From the NCBI RefSeq assembly GCF_963678635.1, contig NC_087071.1:39575797-39635796 (forward strand): a DNA stretch of 60,000 nt, written 5' to 3'. Within the stretch, counting starts at the first letter, position 1. Every line of letters starts with the position of its first letter. Positions 26,784-39,195 of this stretch are shown in pieces. Made by a program: the position numbers and the translations under genes. The DNA is from Symsagittifera roscoffensis. Lineage: Eukaryota; Xenacoelomorpha; Acoela; Convolutidae. The notes beneath the pieces are model-generated. The model was not told the DNA's origin. It saw only the letters and a list, made by a program, of their open reading frames with translations, and searched no databases.

Positions 26784-27666
26784 CCGGGTCGAGGTTTGCG
26801 ATTTATGTTTCAACAGAACCGGATCAAACCCATGTCAGAGCTCGACTGAAAATCCATATTCGAGAAGGCCCTATAGTCGAACATAGAGTCGAAACATAAA
26901 GATTCCTACCAACTCGAAATTTTTAAGCAGTTATAAAGTCGAAACGTCAAGTCGAACACAAGATTGATATAGAAAGTCGAACACAACTTTACAGTACAGT
27001 CGAACTCAAAGTCGAAACAAAAAGTCGATTCGGTCCGAGAATTTAATTTCAATGTCGCTCTTTTTTGCTTGCTATACTGTAAAAAAATTGCACGTTGCAA
27101 TTAGCAAATTCATCTGTTATATATGTACCTACCAGTATATATAAAGTTGCAATTAGCAAAGTAATCCAGTATATTTGAATATATATGAAGTACAGTTAGC
27201 TAGAACAGCAGATTTGCTGATCAAAATGTGTTTTGTCGGTCAAGCACAGTCGAAATCTTGTCTTGTTAGATTTTGAGGAGAAAATAGAATTTGAGATGAA
27301 TGTGACGAAAGATTTTGATGGAATATTGTATATCTTGTATTGTTCTGAAGAAAAATATGAATCTTGTAAGATTTCAACTAAAATTTCTGTCTTATAGGAT
27401 GTCTAAAAAAGCGTATTTTGTGAAAAACAAGATAAAAAGCTTGTCTTGTTTTTTTCTCGGTCGAAACTTTTCTAGGTCGATGAAACTTCACGGCCAAACT
27501 CAGTCGAAACGTTTTTTTCCCGGTCAAAATGTTTTTCGGTCGATAAAACTCCTCAATCGAACTCGGTCGAACTTGTTCGAAACAAAAACAGCTTGGGTCG
27601 AGACGGTCGAAACATACGATTTTATGGTCCAGTCGGTCGAAACATAAATCGAGCACCTCGACCCAG
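26784..27666. mobile_element. MITE-like element rich in GTCGAAAC repeats
   Basis: Long imperfect inverted ends: CCGGGTCGAGGTTTGCGATT at the left, and the right end in reverse complement reads CCTGGGTCGAGGTGCTCGAT; both continue TTATGTTTC. The interior has dozens of GTCGAA(A/C) units and a nested copy of the 26407 repeat. Any ORFs are short by-products of the repeat. Confidence 0.65.
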
Positions 27667-27714
27667 GGGTTGAACATTTTTGTTTTTGAGGTGAGACATA
27701 CAAGTTAGTTCTAC

Positions 27715-30700
27715 CTGTAGAGAATGGATCCATCCGGCGATAGTCTGATGAGGACGTTGGGTACCATCACTTCCTGTTTGGAGGCGGATAGGGAGTCTGG
27801 AAAGTAGGTATCCGGCACCCAGATGCGCTTCAGGAAGTCGTGTGACAGAGTCAGAGGTTCTAGAACATTCTTACTGTTGATGTAATCTCAGTGGCTCTAG
27901 AACTTTCTAGAACTTTTATGGTTTATGAGTACATAATTCAACGTTTACTTTTCAAAAAAAATTACCCCAATTATTTTAGCGTTGTGGCCCGCACAAATAG
28001 TCAGTGAAAAGTTTTATCTGATGAACCAAAATCATTTTTTTTTCATAAAACGTAATTGATTTATAATAACTTGATGAATTATCATAGCAATATACTAACT
28101 GTTATAAACCGGTTGTCCTTCCACAGCAGTGAATTTGAGTCTCTCGTCTCTCCAGTACTGTCTGAAGGACAGGTCTATTCTGAAGTTCATATTCACTTCG
28201 TCAATTGGACCAAGAGAGTCGACATTACTGGTCACGCCCACTTCCACAGCAGGTCCGCCAAATTGGGGCCTGGAAAAACAGGTAAAGTTGAAAAAGAATC
28301 AAGAATTGAGAAAAAATTAAAATAGGCTAATAAATCGCATATAAATCAAAATTGGTTCAGCGAACATGTAATTATGAGCATTTTTAGGTTGCGATCTACC
28401 CGTAAAATATTGAAATTTGAAACTCGTACACCAAATTGGCGCCAAGAGAGTTAAATGATGCATAGATATTAATTGGGATACCACAAGTTACGACCAAAAT
28501 CCCATCTCAAATAAATTTTGTTCAACACTTTAAGTGAGCGACAAAAATATGGCAACTGAATTCAAAGATTTCAAGATTCTTGCAAGAATAGCGTTCATCT
28601 TGCAAGATTTGCGTTTACCTTTCAAGATCTGCAATACATTTGCACGCAATTGTTAAGATTTTTCATCTCCTAGCCCGGGTTTACTAAATGTTCTTATTAA
28701 GCATTTAGGTTAGCTATTTTTGTTCCGTACATTTGAAAAGAGGAGGAACTTTGTACTCGGGTGTGTTTTAGTTTTTTAATGTTTTCCAGGCAAAATTCGA
28801 TACCACAAATAGTCATTGAAATGGGCCGAGTGGATATATCATATTGAAGCTCGTTCATTCGTAATTCGAATTACATTAAAAAATTTTCCGAAAAAATTCC
28901 CATTGTCGAGAAAAACCAGTTTTAAATTTTTGCTTTTTTGTCGTGATTTTTCTCGAGCGAGAGCAAGTTTTCTAGACATTTTTCATCAAAAAATGTTGTC
29001 CAATTCGTCTTTTTTACTATGGCTGTCTAATATGTCCAAAGTATAATTTTACATCAGAACCTTTTATCACACTAAGCATAAAAACTACACTAGATTGGAA
29101 TAAAAAATTTCAAAATCTTAGTTTTATAAAGAATATGGTCGGAACGTTCTCTGCTACCCGCACAGCAAACCGGCTAACCTTATTCTCGCACAGTAACCGA
29201 TTACCGTATATGCAAACTGTAATTTTTCTCTAAAACCAAAAAAGACATTTTTGGGCTGTGTTCGCAGCCGAACCTAAGTGACAAAGACTGTTTTTACTCA
29301 AAACTGGAGTCCACAAGTTTCAAGGGTCTCTCATGTACAAAACATTGGAAACGATCTGAATTTAGATGCCTTACGCAAGCTTTATAGTGAAAGTATGAAA
29401 GATCCACAATTTCCATGATGCCAAATTATCGAATTAGAAGTTTTCTCTAATCAGTAATTGCTCAAGGAATATAAAAAGTACTACATCAAATAAACAGGGT
29501 TTTTGGACATTTTTGAACAAATTTATCTGGGGGAAAATAGTCCAAGTTTTGTGTATCCAGGATTACGTGATGCAAAAAAATTACTTAGACAAGCTGAGAA
29601 ATTTGGAAAAAAAACTTTTTTGTGCATGAAAATTTTTTGCGCTTGAAAAATAACAATACAATTTTGGGGCAAATCAAAATTTCATGAAGTTTTAGTTTCG
29701 CCATCAAAATTTCAAATTTGAAAACACGTTTAAGTTTCAAAAGTTTTGGTGCCATCAATAAAAAAACAAAATTTAATCAAAACTTTTAGTTTTGCTGTCT
29801 TTTATGAAAATCCTCGTTATGGCTTTCTTGCTTCTAATGCCGATATACCGAATTTTACGCAAGAACAACTTTTTTTTTGACATTATACTGCACCATTTTA
29901 GCATTAATATTTAAAAAACTGTGAATAGCAATTTTCAAAGATTAGGCAGTTTTTCTACAGTTAATAGAACTGTATGATTAGCATTTTTAGTCTACGGAGA
30001 TCATCACGGGAGAATATGCTTATGACTATTTTTTTGTTTTTGGTTTGCTCGGTGCTTTTTATAGTGAATGGAAACATCTGGCATTAACTTAGTAAGAGCT
30101 CACACCAAAAAAATGTCTCCCAGACCGGAGATATATAGATATCCATGAAGAATGCCTTAGTTCCAATGTTTTTTGTTCGAAGTCTCTCATTGCTGAAAGT
30201 TTTTTGAAAAATTTAAATAATTAAATTTCAAAAATCTCAAAATATTGGAACATTTTTATTGCTACTTAATCTAATCAAAATTATTTTAGAATTCAAACAT
30301 GCATGCCCAAAATTTATATATCATAAAGCATCAGTAAACTTTTTACGATTTAAAGTAATAACAAAACTTGCAGTCCTACTAGACTTGAATTTCGTATTAC
30401 CCGTCAGAAAAGTTCAAATTTAGCAAGAATTGAAAAAAGGGGCTGCCAAAATTGAGGGGTTCCATTATTTTAAAAACTATTTTTTGGCAAAGATTTGTAT
30501 TATGAGACAGATCAATTTTTTTATTACTTCCGAAATTCCCATTTGGCACTCGATTTTGTAAGAAAAACAAAACCAAAAGAAAAATTTTTAAAAACACCCA
30601 ACTTTAATTAACTTCTCATGCATCGGTCGGAGCACAAAAAATGGCATTTTTTTCGCTGACAAGCGAGTTTTTTTTGATATTGTCCAATTTTTACATTTAT

Positions 30701-32996
30701 AATAAAAACCAAGGTAAGATGCAGTGGCACGCTTCAAATAAGCTTCCAATAGTTTCAAGTCTTACAAAACTCCACCCGTATCCAGGAGATTTTCTGCGCA
30801 AGATCTGAAATTCTTTATTTCTTACATTAAATAATTCTCAGATCTGAAAATTTTTGTTTCATTTCTGATCAACAGTTTGAAAATTTCAGATCTGAAATTT
30901 GGATCCGAAAAAGAAAACTTCAGGTCTGAAATAAACTTGGAAAACTAAATGCAAATCTGAGGTTATATCTGGTAACCTTTTGTTGCATTAAAATTTATGC
31001 TTTCCGAGCAAATAACTGAGTTTTTATCTTTTGATGTTTTTGCAAAACACAATTATGTTTAGATCAAGTAGCGGTAGGAACAAATTCCAATAGTTTCACA
31101 AACAGTTTTTTTTAACTAAAATTTTTGTTCAACTGTGGTAAAAAGTTTTCAAAAACTGTTAGATGACCTATCATTTTTTTTTATTTTCATGAGCTACATG
31201 TGCGTTTTCAGTATTTATCTCATGCATGGGGAAACATATAATGGCAGCCTCCCATTGGAGTTTTTTTGGCGTACCCGCTAGTAGCTAGCAAAATCTATCA
31301 AATACCAAAGTATCTAAAATAGCAAAAATTGTGTCAAAATCAATGATTTTTCAGATCTGAAATAACCAAAATAAACAAAATTTCAGATCTGAAATAACCC
31401 ATTCTAAAAGTATTCAAGCAATATTTCAACATTTCACATCCCATTTCAGATTTGAAATTTAGATCTGAAAAAGTTTATTTCTGATCTAAATTAGAACGTT
31501 TACTAGGTACGGGCACCAAGTCGATAATTTCCATCATAGTCAACAAAAGTCGAGCTATCCAAACACAATTAAACGGAGCCAATCAAATGAGCATATTTGT
31601 TTGACGCCCAGAGACAAGAGAAAACATGATTTAGCCGTATATGTCAATTTGTGGAGAAGTATCATCAGTTTCCTTAAAAATGGCTTAAGAGTTCGAACTG
31701 AAGTTACTAAATATGACTGAAAAGTTTGAAAACCACAGCTCATCCAAACTTTAGAAAGCAACATTTTTAATGAAAATTTATTCTTGTTGTAATTTTTGTC
31801 GGACGCGCAGTGACAAAATTGTACAAAAACGATTTTATAACTACCCGAGTCGAGATTTTTCACCTAATTTGAAGCAAGATTTGAGCGGTTTGAGCGGTTT
31901 TTTGAGACAATTACGCTCAAAATCTTGCTTCAAAATGAGCGGTTTGAGCGGTTTTTGAACGGTTTATATAAAAAAAAAACGCTCAAAAACCGCTCAAACC
32001 TGGCTTGAAAAACCGTTCAAAAATCACCGCAAGAAATGAGCGGTTTTTGAGCGGTTTTTGAAGCAATATTTGAGCGGTTTGAGCGGTTCAAAAAAAGCCG
32101 CCCAAACCGCTCAAATCTTGAGCGGTTTTTGAGCGGGATCTCGACCCGGGTTTAGAAAGTTAAACAGGTTAACGAGGGCAGGGACAGATATAAGATTTTC
32201 TCGAAGAGGAATTTTCTCAAAAAAAAGTCGAAATTCTAACTTTTTTAGGCCACCGAAATTGCCTTTTCCGAGCGCTTCCATGAGACTTTAAAGACCCTAT
32301 CTTGACAAAAATGTGAGTGCCGCAGGCAATTAATTAAAAATTTTGACTTGAAGTTAACAAAAAATTGCGTTTTACGGGCGCGCGCCTATTGAAAATTTGT
32401 ATATATTTGCGCCCAAGTCACCTTTTGAAAAAAATGTGCGCTTGTTCGGCTTAAAATGAAGTTGGGACCCTTTGGTTTTTAAGGGGCTCGAATCCCTGAA
32501 GAAGTGAAGGTGTCCGCTATCCCATCCTCAAAATGCTCCCCTGAACATAAACATATTGAATCGATTCATGTCCGCCCATTTTGCGAGCGATGATCAATTC
32601 TATACAGATAGAATGGATTAAATAATTAATAACAAATAGTTGACAAAACTAGTCACAAGCCACTTGATTGGATAAAAACGGATGCATTTGTAGGTTAATT
32701 AGTGTTTCTGACATTGTTTATTTTTATGCTGAAGTTGGTTTACAACATTGAAATAAGCAATGTTACGTTAATCAACTTCGTTCAGATCTTTGACCCAAAA
32801 AATTGCCTAATTTGGCCTTAACTATAAACGTGGAATTACAAACTCGACCATTGTACCTGAGAGTTTTGTCGTAATTTGGGAACATCTTGTCAAGCATCCG
32901 ACTCACAGTCAGCCGCTGAGACATTTCACGCCCAGTGGAAAATTCCACAGTCGAAAGGAATAAAACAAAATAAAAGGAAACTAAGATTTGAAGCAT
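27715..32996 (-). CDS. Cys-loop ligand-gated ion channel, GABA/glycine-receptor-like, N-terminal exons only (32857-32996, 28110-28269, 27715-27869)
   Basis: Exon 1 encodes a signal peptide (MLQILVSFYFVLFLSTVEFS) and MLDKMFPNYDKTLR, ending AG|GTAC. Exon 2 continues with PQFGGPAVEVGV, IDEVNMNFRIDLSFRQYWRD and ERLKF, ending CCG|GTTTAT. Exon 3, after an AAG acceptor, contains FLKRIWVPDTYFPDS and VLIRLSPDGSILY and ends AG|GTAG. All phases agree (2/1, 0/0, 2). These are the N-terminal helix, the PxFGGPPVEVGV strand, loop D/A (RQYWRD, WVPDTYF) and beta strands of the extracellular ligand-binding domain. The Cys-loop and the four membrane helices would lie in later exons. I do not see those between 27715 and the left edge, so the gene either continues past the window or is truncated. 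It looks like an anion-channel subunit, but the ligand cannot be told. Confidence 0.9.
30774..31516. mobile_element. MITE-like element with AGATCTGAAA repeats
   Basis: Ends CACCCGTATCCAGG (left) and CTAGGTACGGGCAC (right) are imperfect inverted repeats. Between them AGATCTGAAA or its complement recurs about nine times, often back to back as in CAGATTTGAAATTTAGATCT. No ORF. Confidence 0.45.
31843..32151. mobile_element. MITE-like element built of GAGCGGTTT repeats
   Basis: Inverted ends ACCCGAGTCGAGAT and ATCTCGACCCGGGT. The interior alternates TTTGAGCGGTTT and its complement AAACCGCTCAAA many times, so it can fold extensively. It lies in intron 1 of the channel gene. Confidence 0.65.
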
Positions 32997-33592
32997 GATG
33001 AAAGAATTCTATTAATTTTTTTTCGAGGTAAACGAAGTTGATTGAACGATCAATCTCAAGCAAAATAAATATAACAAATTGGAGCTAAATTTCTTTTTCT
33101 AAGGAAATCATTTTGACAGTTCATTGACTGTGAATGTCCTCTGATGTTGTAAGAATACATTCATATGTAGATTCAGTAACTAAATTTTATTTCAATAATT
33201 TGAGGAGGAAATGAAAAAGCGCAAATGACAACAACCCCGGAGTGACAAAAATGGATAACGAGCGGTTTTACTATGGAAAAAAGGTGTAGACCTAATTAAG
33301 ATCGATTTTAGTTTAAAAATGTACAAAGATTAAGAAGAAAAGGTTAAGATTGATGAGGATCAATTTTAAATTGATTTAAAATAAAATTAAACCCCAGCTA
33401 AAAATATTGGTTCAGATAGAATTTAAGTATTTTTACGTCCGTTTTTTTTTTCAGATTTAAATAGTTATTGTTTTCAGGGGGATTAAAACGGATTTAAACC
33501 AATTCAAGTCGACTTTTTTATTCGGGTTTCATCAACTCCGAGTTTGTGTTGCTTTTATTCATTGCTCATCGTTTTTCATCTTACATCCATAG
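32997..33592. other. Upstream region of the channel gene
   Basis: No exon recognised. It should hold the promoter or 5' UTR of the minus-strand channel gene. It includes AT-rich ATCGATTTTA-type repeats from about 33290. Confidence 0.4.
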
Positions 33593-33960
33593 AGTATAAT
33601 AGCATAAAAAAGACTAAATAGTTTTTAAAAAGATGATACCACTTTTTGATTTCTTTGCATGTTTTGAACTTACTTGCACATTTAAATAGAATTTTAGGCA
33701 CTTAAATTGATCCAAATTTTTCAAGACAGATCGATTTAATTCAATTTAAAATCCATTTCAGTTTCTAAAGTGTATATAGACTAAATAGCTTTTAAAACTT
33801 TGATGATATTTTAAGATTTCTCTGCATTTTTTAACTATTTGCATATACGAATTGATTGTTTTGACACTTGAATTGATCCGAATTTTTCAAGGCAGATCGA
33901 TTTAAATCGGTTCAAAATCCATTTCAGATCCTAGAGTGTGCATTGTTAGCTGATTTGGAT
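33593..33960. repeat. Two diverged tandem copies of a ~185-bp unit
   Basis: AGACTAAATAG(T/C)TTTT, a TTTCTYTGCAT stretch, CACTTRAATTGATCC and CAGATCGATTTAA...AAAATCCATTTCAG recur in order in both halves, separated by about 185 bp. Confidence 0.6.
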
Positions 33961-36900
33961 CAATTTACAATCAGATAAAAGGATCCAAAACCATGTCAGT
34001 GCAGGATAGTCTGCAGCTGTAGATTTTGTTTTAGAAAAAAAAACGACAAAAACGAAAAATATTTCAATTTCTGGAACTTGAAATTAATTTTTTTTAAAGA
34101 AAAGAAAACTTTCCAGCAGAAGATCGTTTCAGGGAAACTTATGTGTAATTTTTTTTCTGTTGCTGTTGCGTAAGAACAGCAAATATCATTGGCTTTTTGT
34201 TGCTTTTTTTAACCCAATAAACAAAGAAGTTAGATTGTAACTGAAAAGAATTGAATTTCATCGAAGATATGTAGAAAGTACGAAAATTGTGAAAAAAACA
34301 ACGGTACTGCTCCATCGTTATATGGATACTAATCGATTGTGTTGGACTTTTGTAGTTTGTCTCTCTAATTTTGAAAAAAAAATTACTCAAATTGATTAGA
34401 AATGGATTACTTTGTTAATATTATCTGAAGCAATTGAAGCTATTCTTGTTCAATTATAATAGTTTTTTTCATGTTTTTGAAAAATTTATAAAAAAACAAC
34501 AAAAGTTACTGTTTTAAGTATTGTCAATTTTTGATAGATTCTTCAATTTCTTCATAATAATTTGAAACTTTTTTTTGTAAATTTCTTTCGTTCACTAAAT
34601 TTCATTTTTCCTAACTTCAATCGCGTGTTTATAATAAATTACCAAGTTTAAGAATCTATGACCATCCCACAATCTACACCACTTACCCCTTAGTTCCCTC
34701 CTCCTCCCTCTTTATCTCTTCACCTCCCCACGGTTACTTTCTTCCCTCTCCATATTGACCGGTATGGGGTGGTGGTTGTTTGTTGGGATTTAGGGGAGGA
34801 GTGAATGTGAAGTTTATGGTAGAGATGAGGATGAGATGGGGATGAGGGGGCAAACAGCGGGACGGGGCTGTAAACAGTAGATGTGTTAAATCTTTCTGGG
34901 GGGGGGGGGGGGGGCGAGGCGTAGTGGGACAACTTGGGCTGGGAAAACGTGCCTGCAAACAAATTATCTTTCGTTTGGATTCGAATTCTGACGGCAAAAC
35001 AAATTACAAAATATAATCAATGAAAGTTTGTAAAACAAATGTGAATTATAATCATTTAAAATAGATTTTAGTTGATTTTTTTTCTTGACAACAATCAATT
35101 GTAATCGATTTCAAATTCCTTACTAGGCCTAAGCTTGCCACGATAATATATTATTTAGAGAACAGTTTCTATGAAAGAAAGTTAATATTAATCAAAAAAT
35201 GTTTATGAAATTTTGGTTCGGGTTCCTCGTTGCTGTCCATGAAGCAAAGAATCAAGCCAAAAACTACAAAAAAAAAACAAATAATTAGTGCGAAGCAGTA
35301 GCGGATTTAGGGAAGGGGGCTTTGGGGTTGTTATCACGCCTCGTTCAACAACTCCCTGACCACTCGAAAGGTCGCCATTCGATATTACTTATCCTACAAT
35401 ATCTGTGTTTTGCTGGCAACCCCTAAAGTTTTTAGAATTAATTTTGGTGCCATTATTTTATGTTTTTTGGGGCATCGCGCGCCCTTTAACGCAACTTTTT
35501 AGTCAAAAACTTCAAAAAAGCCCAAAAAACTTTTGAACTGTTTTTTTTTTCAAGCATTTGTTCGCAGTGCAGATTTCTGATAAAAACGGTCTTTTTAGTG
35601 ATTTTGAGCTCTTGAAATCAATTTTTCGATGACCTACAAAACGGCTTCAAATTAACAACTAAAATCTTATGAGATTAAAAATACCTTGAAATTGTTTGCA
35701 AGTTATTGTTGTGTCAGGTTTGAAGAGAAATTTCCAGGTTCGAAAAAATCAGATGAAAAACTAAATTGTTCGATCAATTTTTTTTACTCAAAAAAATTTT
35801 TTTTAAATACATTTTTTTTCAATTTTTTATTGTTTTTTTTTGTAAAAGCCGAGTTAAAACGGATAGTGCGCAGTGCGTTAACATGATAACATACTTGACC
35901 AACTACGAAAACTTTTATCAAAAATTCTGAAAAATAACTGAAACTAAGCTATGATTCCTTCTCCACCCTAGTAATATGGTGGGAACAAAAAGGTTTTCAC
36001 GAGACTCACCTTACAGAAGCAGTGTAAATCGGAAGTGGCAATGGTATAGTTTTCTTGATCTAGAATATAAAGGATTTGCAAAAGCAAACAATGTTTTGTG
36101 GGTAACAAATAATCTGAAGTAACAATTTGCTCTGAATTTTACCAGCTTCCTTACCAACCAAATTGTCATTAAAAATATGTTCTTTCGCCTTTATTTTGAT
36201 AAGCAATCAGAACTTACTAAGTATAGTGAGCGGTTATATTGAAAAGTTGTAAGCTCGCACTGTGGAAACTACTCTAAAACGACGCGGGCAAATTCAGAAT
36301 TGGCGAGTTTTTAAGCAAAACAAGCCCAAATTAAGATCATGATATAGAGGAAATTCGGGTAACATTTTCGTGTGTTTATATCACCTTGTTTGAATATTGC
36401 TGCTCGTTTGGGAAAAATAAAACCTTCAGTGAAGTTTTGTTGATTGGTAAAACTTTCCAGATTTCAGAGTTAACTAGAAAAACTTGTGATTTGAATCTGG
36501 GTTAAATTTGGACTGAATAAAGGGTCAAAAGAAGAATAAATCTTAACTTTTGGGTTAGATTTGGGTAAGATTTTGACTGAATTACTGAATTTAAATGTTA
36601 ATGTGGTATAAAATAAAGACCGAACTACTCTGTAAGACTCTTCAAACCAAAAGGAAATTGGGTTTTCACGGAGACCACGATTTGCTATCCGGTCAATCAA
36701 CTGATTGGGTGTTTATGTGCTTAAATCGTAACAACCTAGAATTTGAAATATGTGTTTTAAATCTTAACTATTTTGTGTGCTATAACTAATTCTGGAAGTT
36801 TCTAGAGAATTTTTAATACCGCCCTGTAAATTAAAAAAAGAGACTGAGAAAATTTAGTTGATAGTGTTAAATTGTCGAGATATGTCAAGCTCATTCGGCT

Positions 36901-38845
36901 ATTAGTCACTTCTCATAAAAGGTGCAACTTCAAGTTTCAGTTCTCAGAAACACGCGAAAATTTTCGTTCTGATGCTCTTTTGAAACTTCAACGTCTTCTT
37001 TTCCGCGTGATGATAAGGTTCTATAAAGTTTCTCTGAGTATAATATTTGAAAAATATATTTACCATTTAGATCGAAAAAATTTATATAAATTATGTAATT
37101 ATATCAGTAGAAGCGCACGTAGAAAATTGAAAGAAGACGTTTAAAATGTTTTTTTTTGAGCGACAAACTGCAAAGTTAAAACGCTATTATAGTTTTTTTT
37201 TTTAATTTCAATTCAGCGGTTAGTAAAATCTAATACAATGCTATAGAGCAGAGTGGCTAAATTAAAATTTTTTGTCCGGTTGACATTTTTTCACCAGTGT
37301 GAATAGCCACCAGTCATTTTGCGAATAAAAAGTATAGCAAGCTTAAAATTCGATCCTCGATTTCATTTAGCCAAATTGAGAAGATTCTCCTATGAAGCCA
37401 AAGGGATAAGGGAGATTTTATTAAAGCTGTGAAACAATAGAAGTGCTTGGATGAAAGATTGCAGTAAGAAAGGCATTCTACTTTCAATGGCCAAAGAAGC
37501 TTGAAAAATTATGCGTGCGACAATAAACTTTATACAAAAAAGTCCATCCATTACGTTCAATCTCATAATTTCATAAAGGCAGATTATTGGCACAGAGTTA
37601 ATTCTATTCTCAAAATTTGATCGGAAAAGTAAAGTTGTTAATCAAATTGACCTTTATTTCCAAGATGGAAATGAACGTCACTTTTTTGTAGATTTTATTT
37701 CTCTGTTTCAGATTTTGAAAACAGGAAAAACTTGGTGCTGAAAAAAATTGCTTGGACCAAAAAATGTGCAAAAAACTAAAAATTTTGGCTTTATCCACCG
37801 TTAGTTCTATCTTAGTTCTAGTAATGCGCAAGAAAAACTGAAAAAAACTGAAAAATGAAAATTGGCTATAATCACCGTCATTAATATGAACTGCGAAGAA
37901 CCAAAACTGTAAGGTTTTGCACATTTGGTTTTGTCTAACTAGTTTTTTGTTTACGAAATCTCAACTTTTTTGTCCATTGTGTTGCTCAAATGAAGCTCAT
38001 TTATTTGCTTAATTCCTTATTCAGGTTTAGGATAAGAGACACTCGTAAAATCAGACCAAGATTAGATAATAATTATTGGGGGCATAAAGGTAGCAGATTT
38101 TTAACAAACTCAATTTGTTTCGTCATTTTGCTTCTAATAGCATCATAAAACAAGTTTGCTCGCAAATCAGTGCTGATTGAAAAATTAGGATCTGGTTTAC
38201 TATTCTACCCCCACGCACAGTAACTTGTAAAAAATTTGCCACCCCAAGGAAGAACTACTTCAACTGTTAAGCAGATGTTAATTTTGTACCTACAATTTTT
38301 CTGATTATCAAAGAATTCAATAAACTCCGTCTATGAAATGAGTTGATTTACATCTTACTAAATTTTGTTCAAGTTATTGAGCAGATATTTGTGTTTTGTT
38401 TGATTTTAAATTTCTACGGTTATTGAAAGAACGAAAAAAGAATATTATACAATTTCTCATATTTTCACAAAATAAAAAAAACTCACAAAAATTTCGAAAA
38501 AAAAAACATGCAAAATATGACTTTTTTTGCTATTTTGTTTATCACGTAGTTCACACACAAAACTTCTGCCAAAATATGATTTTTTTCTCCAAAATAACTT
38601 AGCTAAAATTTGCCAGGAATTTTCACCACTGGCTTTTTCAAATTCAATTCTTGTAGCCAAATACGATAAAGTTTTTAGAATGAGCTGTTTAGATATCACA
38701 GCTTCAGAAAAAAGGCTACTGTTTTGGGGTCAATAGCTTTGTTTTCAGCAATACGAAGTAGTTCAATGCAAACGGAAAAAACTATCACTAAAAACTGAAT
38801 GGCCAACTGCTTTTTCAAACCCTCACAACGATTTTGAACTCAAGG
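33961..38845. other. Non-coding DNA
   Basis: No supported exon. It holds a C-rich to G-rich segment (34670-34914). An isolated hAT-like end, CAGTAGCGGATTTAGGG, lies at 35296; I did not find its partner. The rest is AT-rich with long T and A runs. Confidence 0.4.
34670..34914. other. C-rich to G-rich switch ending in G17
   Basis: A C-rich half (TTCCCTCCTCCTCCCTC) is followed by a G-rich half (GGGGTGGTGG, GGGATGAGGGGG) and seventeen G at 34898-34914. Confidence 0.5.
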
Positions 38846-39195
38846 CAGGGGCAGATTTAGAGAGGGGGGAGGAAATCGATCCACCCACCAACCAAATGGC
38901 CCCCATTGGTACTATATTAGGACATCCCGTGTCGGCCGACCATTCTTAGAGTTTTTCTAAATGCGCCTTTTTCGGGCTGCTGCATTTTATATTAAACTTC
39001 AACAGACTTTTTCAAAAATTTCACTAAAATACTGTTTTTTTTTGGACTGTTCTTTCAATAACTCGACTTCGGCCCTTAAACTATGGCCAAAGTAGGGTTT
39101 TTATCGACTTGTGGAAATTGGGAAAGATGGTTAAGCTAAAAAAGTTGCTAAAATTTTGCTAGAATTCTCTCGAGAAAATCATAGATCCGTCACTG
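38846..39195. mobile_element. hAT-like MITE
   Basis: Left end CAGGGGCAGATTTAG and right end ATAGATCCGTCACTG (complement CAGTGACGGATCTAT) resemble hAT ends. Flanking 8-mers ACTCAAGG and GCTCAGTG match only in part, so it would be old. No transposase ORF. Confidence 0.45.

Larger units (their letters stand above)
28270..32856 (-). other. Intron 1 of the channel gene
   Basis: About 4.6 kb with no coding exon that I can support. It contains two MITE-like elements (30774-31516 and 31843-32151) and a weak old repeat at 32370-32520. Confidence 0.7.

Noticed and set aside
26906-27733. Ser/Arg/Phe-rich ORFs on both strands
   Set aside because: Generated by the GTCGAAAC repeat of the MITE-like element, or running over from the channel exon.
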